In this document: one piece after another, positions 33,672-43,085 of the stretch
How positions within the stretch are numbered: position 1 is the stretch's first letter
Layout: each line of letters begins with the position of its first letter
From: Candidatus Neomarinimicrobiota bacterium
GTDB taxonomy: Bacteria; Fidelibacterota; JAANXI01
Direction of reading: 5' to 3'
Length of the DNA stretch: 64,000 bases
NCBI GenBank assembly: GCA_021734025.1
Contig: JAIPJS010000011.1
Span: 62,001-126,000, forward strand
Made by a program: the position numbers and the translations under genes
Notes under the pieces: generated by a model
Databases searched by the model: none
Told to the model about the DNA's origin: nothing
Seen by the model: only the letters and a program-made list of their open reading frames with translations

Positions 33672-36017
33672 ATGAACTTTGCTACCGATCAATCCTATTT
33701 CAATAAGATCAAAACCACGCTTGTTGCCGTAGTTGTGATGATGGGGCTGGTTATGCTACCGTCACAGAACTTCGGTCAAACAACAACTGAATTCGAGGCG
33801 CGGCTGTCCGGACATAGCGAAGTGCCGTCTGTCGCTACTCAGGGACACGGGATGATTTCCGCTACCCTGGACGGTGATAGTCTGTACGTCAGCGGTTCAT
33901 TCGCTGATCTGGAAAGCGACTACGACGTAAGCGCGGGCGCGTCTTCTGAATTATACATCGGTGCCGCGGGAATGCAGGGCAATTCTGCATTTACCTTAAC
34001 GGCTGATGTCAATGCCGATATGCGAAGTGGAACCTTCGCCGAATCCGAGAACCGGTTTGAACTGACCTCAGAGCAGAAGGCGGCCCTTCAGGCGCGTGAA
34101 CTGTACGTAAATATCAAGACGGAAGGTCACGCGGAAGGCGAAATTCGTGGTCAGTTACTGGATGCCGGCGCGGATGCTCACTACGAGGCCGTTCTGAGCG
34201 CTGGCAGCGAGACACATAAATCGGAAAGCCGGGCTGAAGGTCGCGTAGTTGCTGAACTACACGGCGACAGCCTGATTGTCAGTGGTGGATTTGCCGATCT
34301 TGAAGGCGAGTACAACGCTACCCTCTATGAAAACGCGAAAATCCATTTTGGCAATGCCGGCAAAAATGGTGATGCCACCATCGAATTAACGGCGCAGACG
34401 GAAGCAGACGCCAAAGCCGGTGTGTTCGCCAGCAGCGAAAATCGCTTTGAACTCACTGCGGACGAAAAGTCCGCGCTGCAGGATCAGGCGCTATATGTGA
34501 ACATTACCAGCTCAGCTGATTCCGATGGCGAAATTCGCGGACAGATCATACCGCGTGCGGATGCCTATTTTCAGGCGAAGCTGTCAGGCTCTGCCCAGGC
34601 GCCGTCCGTCAAAACGGACGCCTCAGGTCAGGTCGTCGCAGTGTTACGCGGTGACAGCCTGATTGTCAGCGGAACCTATGCGAATCTCTCCAGCGAGCTC
34701 AATACCGACGCCGGTGGTGGAGCCCACCTGCATCTCGGATCTGCCGGAACGAACGGCGGCGTGGATATCGCACTGAACGCTGAATCCAGTGCCGACATGA
34801 AGGCCGGTACCTTCATGGCAGCCGAAAACCGGTTCGAACTGACCGCCGATCAGAAAGCGTCGCTGTTCACCAGGGAATACTATGTCAACGTGCACAGCAA
34901 CAACTATGCATCCGGCGAAATCCGTGGTCAGTTGTTGCCGAAATCGCAGATGTATTTCCATGGATCGCTGTCCAGCCGGAATAAAATTGATCCGGATACA
35001 AGCGCCGGAGTTGGCGACGTCGTGGCCGAACTTCGCGGGAATACGATCACCGTAACCGGTTCCTTCTATGATGTGGAAGGCGAATTCAACGTTGAATCGA
35101 GCGGAGAAGCGCGCCTGGAAGCAGGCTCCACAGCTGAAGATGGTGAAATCGTGACCACACTGAACGCCATGGCCAGGTCCGAGACGGAAGTCCATGCCGG
35201 AGTCATCGTGGAGGAATCCAATACGTTCACTATCTCATCCGATACTGTGGAGATGCTGATTGACGGCGATCTCTTCGTTTCGGTCGCAACGTCCGCCTAT
35301 ACGGAAGGCGAACTTCGCGCTCAGCTGCTGTTACAGCCGAACCATGCTCCGGATTCTTCCGATATGACCGCGCCGGCCGATAGCGCGCTGATCACGTTTG
35401 AGGGCGAAGCTTCAAGCGAATTCTCGACCTCATGGGAAGTCGCAAGCGATCCGGACGGACACGAAGTGCAGTATATTTTCCAGATGTCCACGGACGCAGA
35501 CTTCTCTGCTGACGCACTGATTATCAACGAGAATGTCGGTACCAGCCTGACGTTCACGACAGACTACAGTGCAATGGTGAGCATGCTTGACTCCATCGGA
35601 GTCGAAAGCGGGAGTTCCACCATGCTGTATACCCGGGTCGTGACCTCCGACGGCAGCGAAAGGACGGAAGGTGAATCTTCCGCCATGGAAGCCGAACGAG
35701 GAACGGTCACCGACATAAATAACGAGGATAAACTGCCAGAATCGTATACGCTGCAGGATAACTATCCGAATCCGTTCAACCCGACCACGACTATCGCGTA
35801 TACGCTTCCGGAACAGAGCCATGTGACACTGACCATCTACAATGCAGTCGGTCAGGAAATTGCCACACTGGTCAACTCGGAACAGTCGGCCGGTCAGCAT
35901 CGCGTGGAATGGCGCGCGACTGATCAGCTGGACGAACAGCTGAGTAGCGGTGTTTATTTCTACCAGATTCAGGCGGGTACTTTTAACAAGACCAAGAAGA
36001 TGGTGCTGATGAAGTAA
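33672..36017 (+). CDS. Secreted protein with four CHRD domains and a T9SS sorting domain
   Basis: A 781-residue exported protein. The signal region (TTLVAVVVMMGLVMLPSQNF) is followed by four CHRD (chordin-type) domains at about 40-163, 169-293, 299-422 and 428-553. They repeat with a period of about 129 residues, and each ends in a GEIRGQLL-like motif and contains ENRFELT before the last strands. The fourth is the most divergent. A fibronectin-like region (NHAPDSSDMTAPADSALITF) leads to the type A sorting domain (LQDNYPNPFNPTTTIAYTLP ... SSGVYFYQIQAG ... KKMVLMK). AAGAAGGAGG precedes the ATG and a strong terminator follows. CHRD function in bacteria is unknown. Confidence 0.93.
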   Translation: MNFATDQSYFNKIKTTLVAVVVMMGLVMLPSQNFGQTTTEFEARLSGHSEVPSVATQGHGMISATLDGDSLYVSGSFADLESDYDVSAGASSELYIGAAGMQGNSAFTLTADVNADMRSGTFAESENRFELTSEQKAALQARELYVNIKTEGHAEGEIRGQLLDAGADAHYEAVLSAGSETHKSESRAEGRVVAELHGDSLIVSGGFADLEGEYNATLYENAKIHFGNAGKNGDATIELTAQTEADAKAGVFASSENRFELTADEKSALQDQALYVNITSSADSDGEIRGQIIPRADAYFQAKLSGSAQAPSVKTDASGQVVAVLRGDSLIVSGTYANLSSELNTDAGGGAHLHLGSAGTNGGVDIALNAESSADMKAGTFMAAENRFELTADQKASLFTREYYVNVHSNNYASGEIRGQLLPKSQMYFHGSLSSRNKIDPDTSAGVGDVVAELRGNTITVTGSFYDVEGEFNVESSGEARLEAGSTAEDGEIVTTLNAMARSETEVHAGVIVEESNTFTISSDTVEMLIDGDLFVSVATSAYTEGELRAQLLLQPNHAPDSSDMTAPADSALITFEGEASSEFSTSWEVASDPDGHEVQYIFQMSTDADFSADALIINENVGTSLTFTTDYSAMVSMLDSIGVESGSSTMLYTRVVTSDGSERTEGESSAMEAERGTVTDINNEDKLPESYTLQDNYPNPFNPTTTIAYTLPEQSHVTLTIYNAVGQEIATLVNSEQSAGQHRVEWRATDQLDEQLSSGVYFYQIQAGTFNKTKKMVLMK

Positions 36018-36040
36018 TCACGATTCACTTCCGAATCGGA

Positions 36041-36076
36041 AACGCCCTGTGCCTTGCTGGCGCAGGGCGTTTTTTA
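36041..36076 (+). terminator. Rho-independent terminator after the CHRD gene
   Basis: AACGCCCTGTGCC pairs with GGCGCAGGGCGTT over 13 bp (one mismatch-type G-U pair) around TTGCT and runs into six T residues. It isolates the CHRD gene from the marR promoter 40 bp further on. Confidence 0.93.
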
Positions 36077-36115
36077 TAGGCAGAAAATATTTTAAAGCAA
36101 TATCCACTTTTTTAT

Positions 36116-36144
36116 TTGACAACCGCCAAAACATAACATATTAT
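36116..36144 (+). promoter_or_regulatory. Consensus sigma70 promoter of the marR operon
   Basis: TTGACA (36116-36121), a 17-bp spacer, then TATTAT (36139-36144). Transcription would start near 36151, about 27 bp before the marR ATG. The -10 overlaps operator copy 1. Confidence 0.8.
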
Positions 36145-36166
36145 ATAAAAAGGTAACATGTTATAT
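36133..36166. promoter_or_regulatory. Paired MarR-type operators
   Basis: ATAACATATTATAT (36133-36146) and GTAACATGTTATAT (36153-36166) differ at two positions, lie exactly 20 bp apart (two helical turns) and contain the palindromes TAACATATTA and TAACATGTTA. One covers the -10 hexamer and the other the start of the transcript, as expected for an autorepressor. Confidence 0.72.
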
Positions 36167-36177
36167 GAGGAGGGATA

Positions 36178-36648
36178 ATGAGCGAAAGAGAACAACAGGT
36201 GGGTACGGCATTCGGTTACGTATTTATTCTGGCCCAGCGATGGCAAAATCTCGGCGACGAATTCTTGGGACGGTGGGGATTAACAACGAAGCAATGGCTG
36301 CTTTTGGCAACCATGGAACATTTTCCAGGAGGGCCGCCAACCCTTGGAGAGGCCTCAGAAGCTTACGGTTCATCCTATCAGAATGTGAGACGGATCGCTT
36401 CGGATCTGGAGATGGCCGGTTTCATCAAGTTGAAAAATGACCCGGAGGATAAGCGGACACTTCGGTTACATCTGACGGACAAGAATCGGGCATTCTGGGC
36501 CGAAAGAGATTCGGAAGCCCAGGCCTTTGTGAATCACTTGTTTGGGAGTCTAACAGACGAGGAAGTGGGGCAGTTGGCTCGAATTATTCCAAAATTGTCC
36601 GAACATGCCGGGGAGATTGGCCAGGAATTGAAGGAAGGAAAAATTTAA
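36178..36648 (+). CDS. MarR-family transcriptional regulator
   Basis: A 156-residue winged-helix dimer protein. The N-terminal helices (FGYVFILAQRWQNLGDEFLG) are followed by the MarR core GLTTKQWLLLATMEHF, the recognition region LGEASEAYGSSYQNVRRIAS and the wing with the conserved DPEDKRTLRLHLTDKNRAFW. C-terminal helices form the dimer interface. GAGGAGGG lies just before the ATG. Two palindromic sites overlap its promoter, so it probably represses itself together with the two genes after it. The ligand is unknown. Confidence 0.94.
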   Translation: MSEREQQVGTAFGYVFILAQRWQNLGDEFLGRWGLTTKQWLLLATMEHFPGGPPTLGEASEAYGSSYQNVRRIASDLEMAGFIKLKNDPEDKRTLRLHLTDKNRAFWAERDSEAQAFVNHLFGSLTDEEVGQLARIIPKLSEHAGEIGQELKEGKI

Positions 36649-36691
36649 ATCTATGCAATGGGTAAAATTGAACGTACTGGGAGGTTTGGAT

Positions 36692-37540
36692 ATGGTCAAA
36701 TCTATTGTAACAGGAGCAGCTATGATGTTTTTATCAATGGGCGCAGCAGCTATTTTTACCGGAGTACACGGTGCTCAACCATCCGGAGCCGAGAAGGTAC
36801 TCGTGAAAGGCGAAAATGTGGAAAGCGCAACGATAGTAACTAAGCACGATTTGGCAGATCTTCCGGCGCCAGTCCAGCGCTGGCTCACTTCGGCTGGGAT
36901 TGTCGGTAAACCGGCTATCAAAACCGTTCGATTGAAGCAGGAAGGGTTTTTTCGCCGGGAGCCGAAAGGCAAATGGATGCCGTTTACCGCAGAACAGTAT
37001 TATTCCACCGAGCCGCCGTCTTTTCTCTGGAAAGCGAAAATCAAGGCAGCGCCGCTGTTTACCATGTCCGTACGGGACAGCTATCAAAACGGTCACGGCG
37101 GCATGCAGGTGAAATTGTTTTCGCTGATTCCCGTAGGAAGTTCGGAGGGGCCGGAACTGGATCAGGGAACGTTGTTGCGTTATCTGAACGAGACGATGTG
37201 GTTTCCATCGGCCGCGCTGAGCGATTATATCACCTGGGAAGCAATAGACGGTACTTCGGCGCGTGCGACAATGGAGTATCAGGGCGTAAAAGCATCAGCT
37301 GTATTTTATATCAATAAGTCCGGGGACGTGACCAACATGACCGCAGATCGATACTACAGCGAACCGGATGGCGGGTTTCGACTGGAGCCGTGGTCCACTC
37401 CCATCACTGGTTATAAAGAATTTCACGGAATCCGGATACCGGCTGAGGGAACCGGCGTCTGGAATCTGGAAGAGGGCGACTTTTCGTATATCCGACTGAA
37501 AATTGTAGATATAGATTATAATATTACTGAGCCATATTAA
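36692..37540 (+). CDS. DUF6544/DUF6920-type exported protein
   Basis: A protein of about 282 residues. I start it at 36692, where GGGAGG is 7 nt upstream and a signal-like helix begins (VKSIVTGAAMMFLSMGAAAI); an ATG at 36653 lacks both. The recognisable core is LPAPVQRWLTSAGIVGKPAI, then VRLKQEGFFRREPKGKWMPF, and AEQYYSTEPPSFLWKAKIKA. This is the pattern of a family annotated as DUF6544/DUF6920. The biochemical role is unknown. It sits 43 bp after marR and is probably under MarR control. Confidence 0.8.
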   Translation: MVKSIVTGAAMMFLSMGAAAIFTGVHGAQPSGAEKVLVKGENVESATIVTKHDLADLPAPVQRWLTSAGIVGKPAIKTVRLKQEGFFRREPKGKWMPFTAEQYYSTEPPSFLWKAKIKAAPLFTMSVRDSYQNGHGGMQVKLFSLIPVGSSEGPELDQGTLLRYLNETMWFPSAALSDYITWEAIDGTSARATMEYQGVKASAVFYINKSGDVTNMTADRYYSEPDGGFRLEPWSTPITGYKEFHGIRIPAEGTGVWNLEEGDFSYIRLKIVDIDYNITEPY

Positions 37541-37637
37541 GGAATAAACATGTACGGATACCACATAGCGACTTTACACTTTCTCAGCTGATAAGTAGAC
37601 TTAATGACAATGGTGCAAATAATCGGATGGAGTCACT

Positions 37638-38123
37638 GTGGATCAGGAAAAGATTGACAGGTATTACGAAAAATTCGATAATTCGGTAAAACAGTGGGAC
37701 GAAAACGTAGAAAAGTACCGGGAGAAATACAGCCTGCTTAAAGTTCTGCCCATCAAAACGGCGATAAGAATTGTAAAAGCCGGTCCGGTGACCCTCCATT
37801 TATTGATAAGCCTGCTGAACCACGAGCAGGTTTCCAAGAAGACCAAACGCCGGGTCTCAGCGACTATCGCATACTTCATTCTCCCGTTTGACGTGATACC
37901 CGAAGCGATTGTCGGCCCGGTCGGGTACGTGGATGACATTGTCGTGGCACTGACACTGATTGACAGTCTGTTGAACGGAGACAACGAAGAGGAAAAGCAG
38001 ATTATAACGGAATTGTGGCGCGGCACTTCCGAAGAGCTCACCGCCCTGAGAGGTATTATCAAGGGCATCGATGTGGTCCGCTATATCGGAAAATATCTGC
38101 AAAAGATTATGCCGTCGAGTTGA
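37638..38123 (+). CDS. YkvA-type DUF1232 membrane protein
   Basis: A 161-residue protein with a GTG start preceded by GGATGGAG. The DUF1232 signature is clear around residues 75-110: KTKRRVSATIAYFILPFDVI, then PEAIVGPVGYVDDIVVALTL, with the typical P-x-D-xx-P and G-x-x-DD elements. The N-terminus is a charged helix (KIDRYYEKFDNSVKQWDENV). The family is widespread with no proven function. It lies about 100 bp behind the DUF6544 gene and may be the last gene of the marR operon. Confidence 0.88.
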   Translation: MDQEKIDRYYEKFDNSVKQWDENVEKYREKYSLLKVLPIKTAIRIVKAGPVTLHLLISLLNHEQVSKKTKRRVSATIAYFILPFDVIPEAIVGPVGYVDDIVVALTLIDSLLNGDNEEEKQIITELWRGTSEELTALRGIIKGIDVVRYIGKYLQKIMPSS

Positions 38124-38181
38124 TTGCTTATTATCAGTCATCCCTGGGAGACTTTGGAATATAGATTCCTCTTATATCCTA

Positions 38182-38199
38182 CCACCACTCTAGTGGTGG
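38182..38199. terminator. Hairpin between convergent ykvA-like and dusB genes
   Basis: CCACCACT-CT-AGTGGTGG forms a perfect 8-bp stem. A second possible pairing of GGGAC (38198-38202) with GTCCC at about 38227 surrounds it. It lies midway in the 161-bp convergent gap and may act as a bidirectional terminator, although no long T run follows either arm. Confidence 0.4.
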
Positions 38200-38284
38200 G
38201 ACCCGGATTTGTCTTTACCAAAAAGTCCCGGGGGACGACTGATAAATACGAAGAATAAAATTTCACCATATGAAATAAATCAAA

Positions 38285-39286
38285 TCACGCAGGAACAGAC
38301 TGTTCTTTGGATACCGGAATTTCTAACTCTCTGGCGTACTCTTCCAAAATTGTATACATCTGGTCCGTCTCGTCGCTGGTGTTAATCGCATGCCGGATGT
38401 TCGAAGCATTCGGCATCCCCTTAAGGTACCAGCCGATATTCTTCTTCATCAGCATAGCAGCAAGGGTCGAATCCTTTTCCTCTTCCTTCAGGTGAATGTG
38501 CCGCAGGCAGAGATTTAGACGATCTTCGTACGTCGGTTCAGGCAGCAGCTCACCTGTTTCCAGATAGTGGTGTGTACGGTGGAGAATCCACGGATTGCCC
38601 AACGCGCCCCGGGCGATCATTACGCCGTCACATCCGGTTTCGTCAATCATCTCCTGCGCGTCTTCGGGCTTCATGATATCACCATTACCGATGACTGGAA
38701 TATCAACGGCTTCCTTCGTATCTGCAATCACCGAATTATCGGACGGTTTCTCGTAGCGGATCTGTGTCGTACGTCCATGGACAGCCACTGCCTGTATTCC
38801 CACCGATTCCATTAGTTGAGCATATTCCGGAGCGACAATCTCTTTCGCGGACCAGCCGCTTCGCATTTTTACCGTGACGGGCAGATTCACCGCGTTTACC
38901 ACCTTTTCACAGACTTCACCGACTTTTTTCTGGTCCTTCAGAATGGCCGAACCGGCGCCTTTTTTGGTGACCTTGGGGACCGGGCAGCCAAAGTTCAGAT
39001 CAATAAGATCCGGCTGGAGCGTCTCCTCCAGGAACGCCGCGCTCTCGGCCAGAATATCGGCATCGTCGCCGAAAATTTGAATCCCAATGGGGCGTTCCCG
39101 CTCCTCAAAATGGAGCATCTCCAGTGTCCGCTCGTTCTCCCGGATGATCCCATTGGAGCTAACAAACTCGGTATAAACAAGTCCTGCGCTGTGCTCCCGG
39201 CAGATTACCCGGTAGATATGGTCTGTTACGCCAGCCATGGGCGCCAGCAGTACGCGACTTGGTATTTGAAGTGATCCAATTTGCAT
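38285..39286 (-). CDS. dus: tRNA-dihydrouridine synthase (DusB-like)
   Basis: A 333-residue FMN enzyme that reduces uridines in tRNA to dihydrouridine. Features: the N-terminal SRVLLAPMAGVTDHIYRVIC, the substrate-face VYTEFVSSNG, the catalytic Cys in DLNFGCPVPKVTKKGAGSAI, the FMN-binding VKMRSGW, the His of AVHGRTTQIRY, and VIGNGDIMKPEDAQEM followed by GVMIARGALGNPWI. The C-terminal helical domain is complete. It is monocistronic, convergent with the ykvA-like gene and divergent from the hybrid kinase. Confidence 0.95.
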   Translation of the reverse strand: MQIGSLQIPSRVLLAPMAGVTDHIYRVICREHSAGLVYTEFVSSNGIIRENERTLEMLHFEERERPIGIQIFGDDADILAESAAFLEETLQPDLIDLNFGCPVPKVTKKGAGSAILKDQKKVGEVCEKVVNAVNLPVTVKMRSGWSAKEIVAPEYAQLMESVGIQAVAVHGRTTQIRYEKPSDNSVIADTKEAVDIPVIGNGDIMKPEDAQEMIDETGCDGVMIARGALGNPWILHRTHHYLETGELLPEPTYEDRLNLCLRHIHLKEEEKDSTLAAMLMKKNIGWYLKGMPNASNIRHAINTSDETDQMYTILEEYARELEIPVSKEQSVPA

Positions 39287-39567
39287 AGAATTAAAAATAG
39301 CCTATGAACCTGCGAAATACAAAAGACAACTGACGCTTTCATCTCTGTATTGTAGCAAATATTGTTATAGTCCGTGTCACTCACAACTTTTTACTTAATA
39401 AAAAGCGCCTCATGTCGATAATAGTTACATATTGCTTATAGAGACTCCGGGGGTTAATTTTGCAACGTTTTACATGAGACTCACCAAGGTAGATAATTCA
39501 TTATGATAAAATTGCGTAATCTGTTTGTTGACGTAGCACACAAATGTCCTGAATATGTCCGGAACCT

Positions 39568-42408
39568 ATGAATAAAATCGTAGACCATGCAGAATTGCAT
39601 AGTTCATTTAAACACGATGAGCAATCGTTGATGTTTTGCCTCAATTATGACGCCCCAATTGACCTGGATCAGTCTGTAGATCAAATAGTGGACCAGGTGT
39701 TAACGTCTGGGGAACTCTGTAAGACAAACGGGGCAATGGAAAGTTGGGTCGATGAATCGGGATATACTTATTCATCGGAAGAATTCGATTGGCAAAACTT
39801 TTTTAATTCGGACAGAGAATGTGAAGAAGCAATTCGGACACTTATCCGGTCGGATTTTCAATACAGGGATGTAGTCCCGTTTAATTCAACCAAGCCTAAT
39901 GAGAAGGGGCAGGCACTCGTAATTCTGCATGGGATTGTTGAAAATGACCGCCTGATGCGCCTAATGGGGCGGGTCGAAATTCTGCCGGGTTCCACGACCA
40001 TATCCAGGAACCAGTCCGCCTTTCAGACCCTTATCGAGCATATACCGGATTTAATTTACTTCAAAGATCAGAAGCATCAATTTGTCCTGGTTAACCGGGA
40101 AAAGGCCGAAGAGGTCAATCAGAAACCCTATGAGTTAACAGGCAAGACCGATGCCGACTATTTTCCACCGCATATAGCAAAAGAGTGTATTGCTGATGAC
40201 CAACAGGTACTGGAGACCGGTGAGCCGATCGTTGGCAAAGAGGAGTATATCATCAGTCCGGATGGTCAGGGTAGGTGGCGCTCAACCACAAAAATCCCGT
40301 GGCGGGACCATACCGGGGCAATTATCGGGACTATGGGGATTTCCAGGGATATTTCGGATCTGAAGCAGATGAACCAGGTCTATAATGCCATGTACAAAAT
40401 CTCGGAAGCCGTGCATTATGCACAAACACTGGATGACTTGTACGAGACCATTCATGAGATTTTGCAGGAACTCCTGCCGGCTAAAAATATGTATATCGCT
40501 ATTTATAACGAAGAAGCCGATACCATCCGATTTCCGTATTATAAGGATGAAAACGATTATAGTCCTCCAAAGGAGCGGGAATCAGGCAATGGTCTTACTG
40601 AGTACGTAATCCGAACCGGTAAGCCTTTTATTGCGTCTGAACAGAACCTGGATGAACTGAGAGAACATGGCGAAATCGAGTTGACCGGCCCGCCATCAAA
40701 TGACTGGCTCGGCGTCCCGCTGAAAACAACCCGTGGTATTCTCGGCGTTATTACTATTCAGACCTATCAGGAAAATGATGCCGCATACAGCCAACAGGAC
40801 GCCGAAATGCTCGGATTTGTTTCGGAGCTGATCGCCCAGGCCATCCAGCGAAAGAAGGCTGAACGACAGCTCTCTAAAGAACAGGAGCAGTTGGCGGTCA
40901 CGCTGAAGTCTATCGGAGACGGCGTTATTACCACAGATCTGGAGGGACGGGTTTTACTCCTGAATAAAATGGCATCCAAGTTATCCGGTTGGCCGGAAGA
41001 GGAAGCCAAAGGACGTCCGCTTGATGAAATATTTAACGTAGTACATAATAACACGGGAGAACGAGTTCTGCCGGACATTTTCGAGGTGATTCGGTCGCAG
41101 GAATTATATTTGCTGCCGCCTGAGTCGGTTTTAATCCGAAAAAATGGGGAACGGTTACACATTGCGGACAGTATCGCACCGCTCCGGGACGATCAGAGCA
41201 ACATCATCGGAGCGGTCATTGTGTTTCGGGATATCACAAAACAGCGTAAGCTCGAAGAGGAGCTTCTGCGAACCCGAAAATTAGAATCGGTCGGAGTGTT
41301 AGCTGGCGGTATTGCGCACGATTTCAATAATATTCTGTCAAGCATTCTTGGAAATATTTCTCTGGCAAGGATGGCGCTTCAGGGGTCGGAAGACAAAGTG
41401 GAGACGCTCTTGCGGAATGCTGAAGAGGGTTCCAAACGTGCTTCTCAATTTACGAAACAACTGCTAACGTTTGCAAAGGGCGGAGCTCCGGTAAAGGAAA
41501 CGGCTGATCTGAAGGCGCTGATAGAGGAAACAACCGAGTTTACCCTCCGAGGCTCCAACGTCCGTCCAATGCTCATTTTGGATCCTGATTTGCGTCCGGC
41601 AAGTGTGGATACCGGACAAATTGGACAGGTTATCCAGAACTTGATTATCAATGCAAATCAAGCGATGCCGGAGGGGGGTACGCTAATTATAAAAGCCCAA
41701 AATAAAGATCTGGACAATAGTAACCTCCAGGCCGGACTGGACCCGGGCCAGTATATTCTAATTGAAATTGTTGACGAAGGGATTGGGATAGCGGAAAAAC
41801 ACCTGCCCAAAATTTTTGATCCGTACTTTTCCACTAAGAATGACGGCTCCGGGCTGGGGCTGGCAACCAGTTATACAATCATCCAGAAGCATAATGGCCT
41901 GCTCAATGCAATCTCTGAACAGGGAGTGGGGACTACAATGCAGGTTTATTTACCGGCCAACGGCAATCACCAGACCCTCGAAAGAGGCAGGAGTTATAGC
42001 AACGAATCCGGTATTGCCTTTAAAGGACAGGGTCGGATCCTTGTAATGGACGACGATGAAAATGTATTAAATATGATTAACGGAATGCTGCTCCACGTTG
42101 GATTTGATGTGGAGACATGTGCCGACGGAAAAGAAGCAATCAGGTTATATGAAGAAGCCCTGCAGAATAACACGCCGTACGATGCCGTATTGCTTGATTT
42201 GACGATACCCGGCGGAATGGGCGGTAAGGAAACCATTGAACATTTAAAGTCCGTCGATCCAACCGTAACAGCCATTGTCTCCAGCGGATATTCCACCGAT
42301 TCCATCATGTCAGATTTTGCACAATACGGATTCAAAGGGAAGGTTGCCAAACCGTATAGCATGGACGAATTAGTCGAGACAATGCAGCGGGTACTGGGGG
42401 AAGAATAG
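39568..42408 (+). CDS. Hybrid histidine kinase (PAS-GAF-PAS-HisKA-HATPase-REC)
   Basis: A 946-residue soluble kinase. Residues 1-145 are unrecognised, possibly a degenerate sensor. PAS is at about 150-270 (IPDLIYFKDQKHQFVLVNRE), GAF at about 285-430, and PAS at about 440-560 (GDGVITTDLEGRVLLLNKMA). The H box AGGIAHDFNNILSSILGNIS is near residue 580. The ATPase boxes (VIQNLIINANQAMPEGGTLI, GSGLGLATSYTIIQKHNG) precede a C-terminal receiver at about 820-946 (ILVMDDDENVLNMINGMLLH, with DAVLLDLTIPGGMGG). It is close in build to the kinase at 30770-33070 but has no linked regulator gene. Confidence 0.94.
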   Translation: MNKIVDHAELHSSFKHDEQSLMFCLNYDAPIDLDQSVDQIVDQVLTSGELCKTNGAMESWVDESGYTYSSEEFDWQNFFNSDRECEEAIRTLIRSDFQYRDVVPFNSTKPNEKGQALVILHGIVENDRLMRLMGRVEILPGSTTISRNQSAFQTLIEHIPDLIYFKDQKHQFVLVNREKAEEVNQKPYELTGKTDADYFPPHIAKECIADDQQVLETGEPIVGKEEYIISPDGQGRWRSTTKIPWRDHTGAIIGTMGISRDISDLKQMNQVYNAMYKISEAVHYAQTLDDLYETIHEILQELLPAKNMYIAIYNEEADTIRFPYYKDENDYSPPKERESGNGLTEYVIRTGKPFIASEQNLDELREHGEIELTGPPSNDWLGVPLKTTRGILGVITIQTYQENDAAYSQQDAEMLGFVSELIAQAIQRKKAERQLSKEQEQLAVTLKSIGDGVITTDLEGRVLLLNKMASKLSGWPEEEAKGRPLDEIFNVVHNNTGERVLPDIFEVIRSQELYLLPPESVLIRKNGERLHIADSIAPLRDDQSNIIGAVIVFRDITKQRKLEEELLRTRKLESVGVLAGGIAHDFNNILSSILGNISLARMALQGSEDKVETLLRNAEEGSKRASQFTKQLLTFAKGGAPVKETADLKALIEETTEFTLRGSNVRPMLILDPDLRPASVDTGQIGQVIQNLIINANQAMPEGGTLIIKAQNKDLDNSNLQAGLDPGQYILIEIVDEGIGIAEKHLPKIFDPYFSTKNDGSGLGLATSYTIIQKHNGLLNAISEQGVGTTMQVYLPANGNHQTLERGRSYSNESGIAFKGQGRILVMDDDENVLNMINGMLLHVGFDVETCADGKEAIRLYEEALQNNTPYDAVLLDLTIPGGMGGKETIEHLKSVDPTVTAIVSSGYSTDSIMSDFAQYGFKGKVAKPYSMDELVETMQRVLGEE

Positions 42409-42572
42409 TGATGTAATTTTTGTAAAGTCATGAGTCATTGGCCATTTTTTCTCTCGTCAGTCCCCCAATTTTTTTGCTTTGTGTCATTCCCTTTGAATAA
42501 TGCCGATTAAGAGTAAGAGTATCCCATAATGAGCTCTCTGGAGAGAACAAGATTAAGAAACTGCGCGAACTT

Positions 42573-42604
42573 AAACACTATAACACCTGAACACATTAAC
42601 ACTT
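42573..42604. repeat. 8-bp-period repeat, array 3
   Basis: AAACACTA, TAACACCT, GAACACAT and TAACACTT are in exact 8-bp phase in the spacer before rpmB. They are the same unit as the arrays at 1306-1370 and 6746-6841 and in the same orientation. Confidence 0.75.
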
Positions 42605-42694
42605 TAGTTACTGGCGACCACATACTGCTTGCATTTCGATTACAATCCTCTAAATTTTAACGAATTTTGAATCTAAGGAAGGACGGAGCAAATA

Positions 42695-42910
42695 ATGGCG
42701 CAAGTATGTGAAGTATGCGGGAAAGGCCCGAAAGTCGGGAATAATGTGAGCCACGCAAATAACAGGTCCAAACGTCGCTTTATGCCAAATCTGCAGCGGA
42801 TCAGAGTGGACGTGGATGGCACACATAAACGTATGAAGGTTTGTACAAGTTGCATCAAACAGGGCAAGGTAAAGAAGGCAATTAGCCATACCCATAAGAT
42901 GTCTGGTTAG
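42695..42910 (+). CDS. rpmB: 50S ribosomal protein L28
   Basis: A 71-residue L28. It starts [20 protein letters not shown] and has the conserved [18 protein letters not shown], and the second zinc-type pair CTSC in [16 protein letters not shown]. With CEVC at the N-terminus this is the Cys-plus (C+) form, which can hold zinc. GGAAGGACGGAG precedes the ATG. It is monocistronic here and separated from ftsZ by a strong terminator. Confidence 0.96.
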   Translation: MAQVCEVCGKGPKVGNNVSHANNRSKRRFMPNLQRIRVDVDGTHKRMKVCTSCIKQGKVKKAISHTHKMSG

Positions 42911-42926
42911 ATATTTCACAGATTAG

Positions 42927-42963
42927 AAAAAAAAGCCCCGGCCAGTCGGTCGGGGCTTTTTTT
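42927..42963. terminator. Bidirectional terminator between rpmB and ftsZ
   Basis: GCCCCGGCC (42935-42943), loop AGTC, then GGTCGGGGC (42948-42956). The stem is flanked by eight A residues on the left and seven T residues on the right, so it can end transcription from both rpmB and the leftward dcw operon. Confidence 0.92.
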
Positions 42964-43085
42964 GTTTCCCATAATGTGAACAAGACAAGATGAGGCGAAC
43001 GGATCCCCCCTAAAAGGTTGCGAGAGCAATCCTTTCCCTCAATTTAAGGACTCCGTTGTTTCCGAAGAAACGCCTGGTGATCATG

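Noticed and set aside
39365-39405. Hairpin CTTTTTA-CTTAA-TAAAAAG upstream of the hybrid kinase
   Set aside because: It is purely A/T paired and short, and is expected by chance in an AT-rich spacer.
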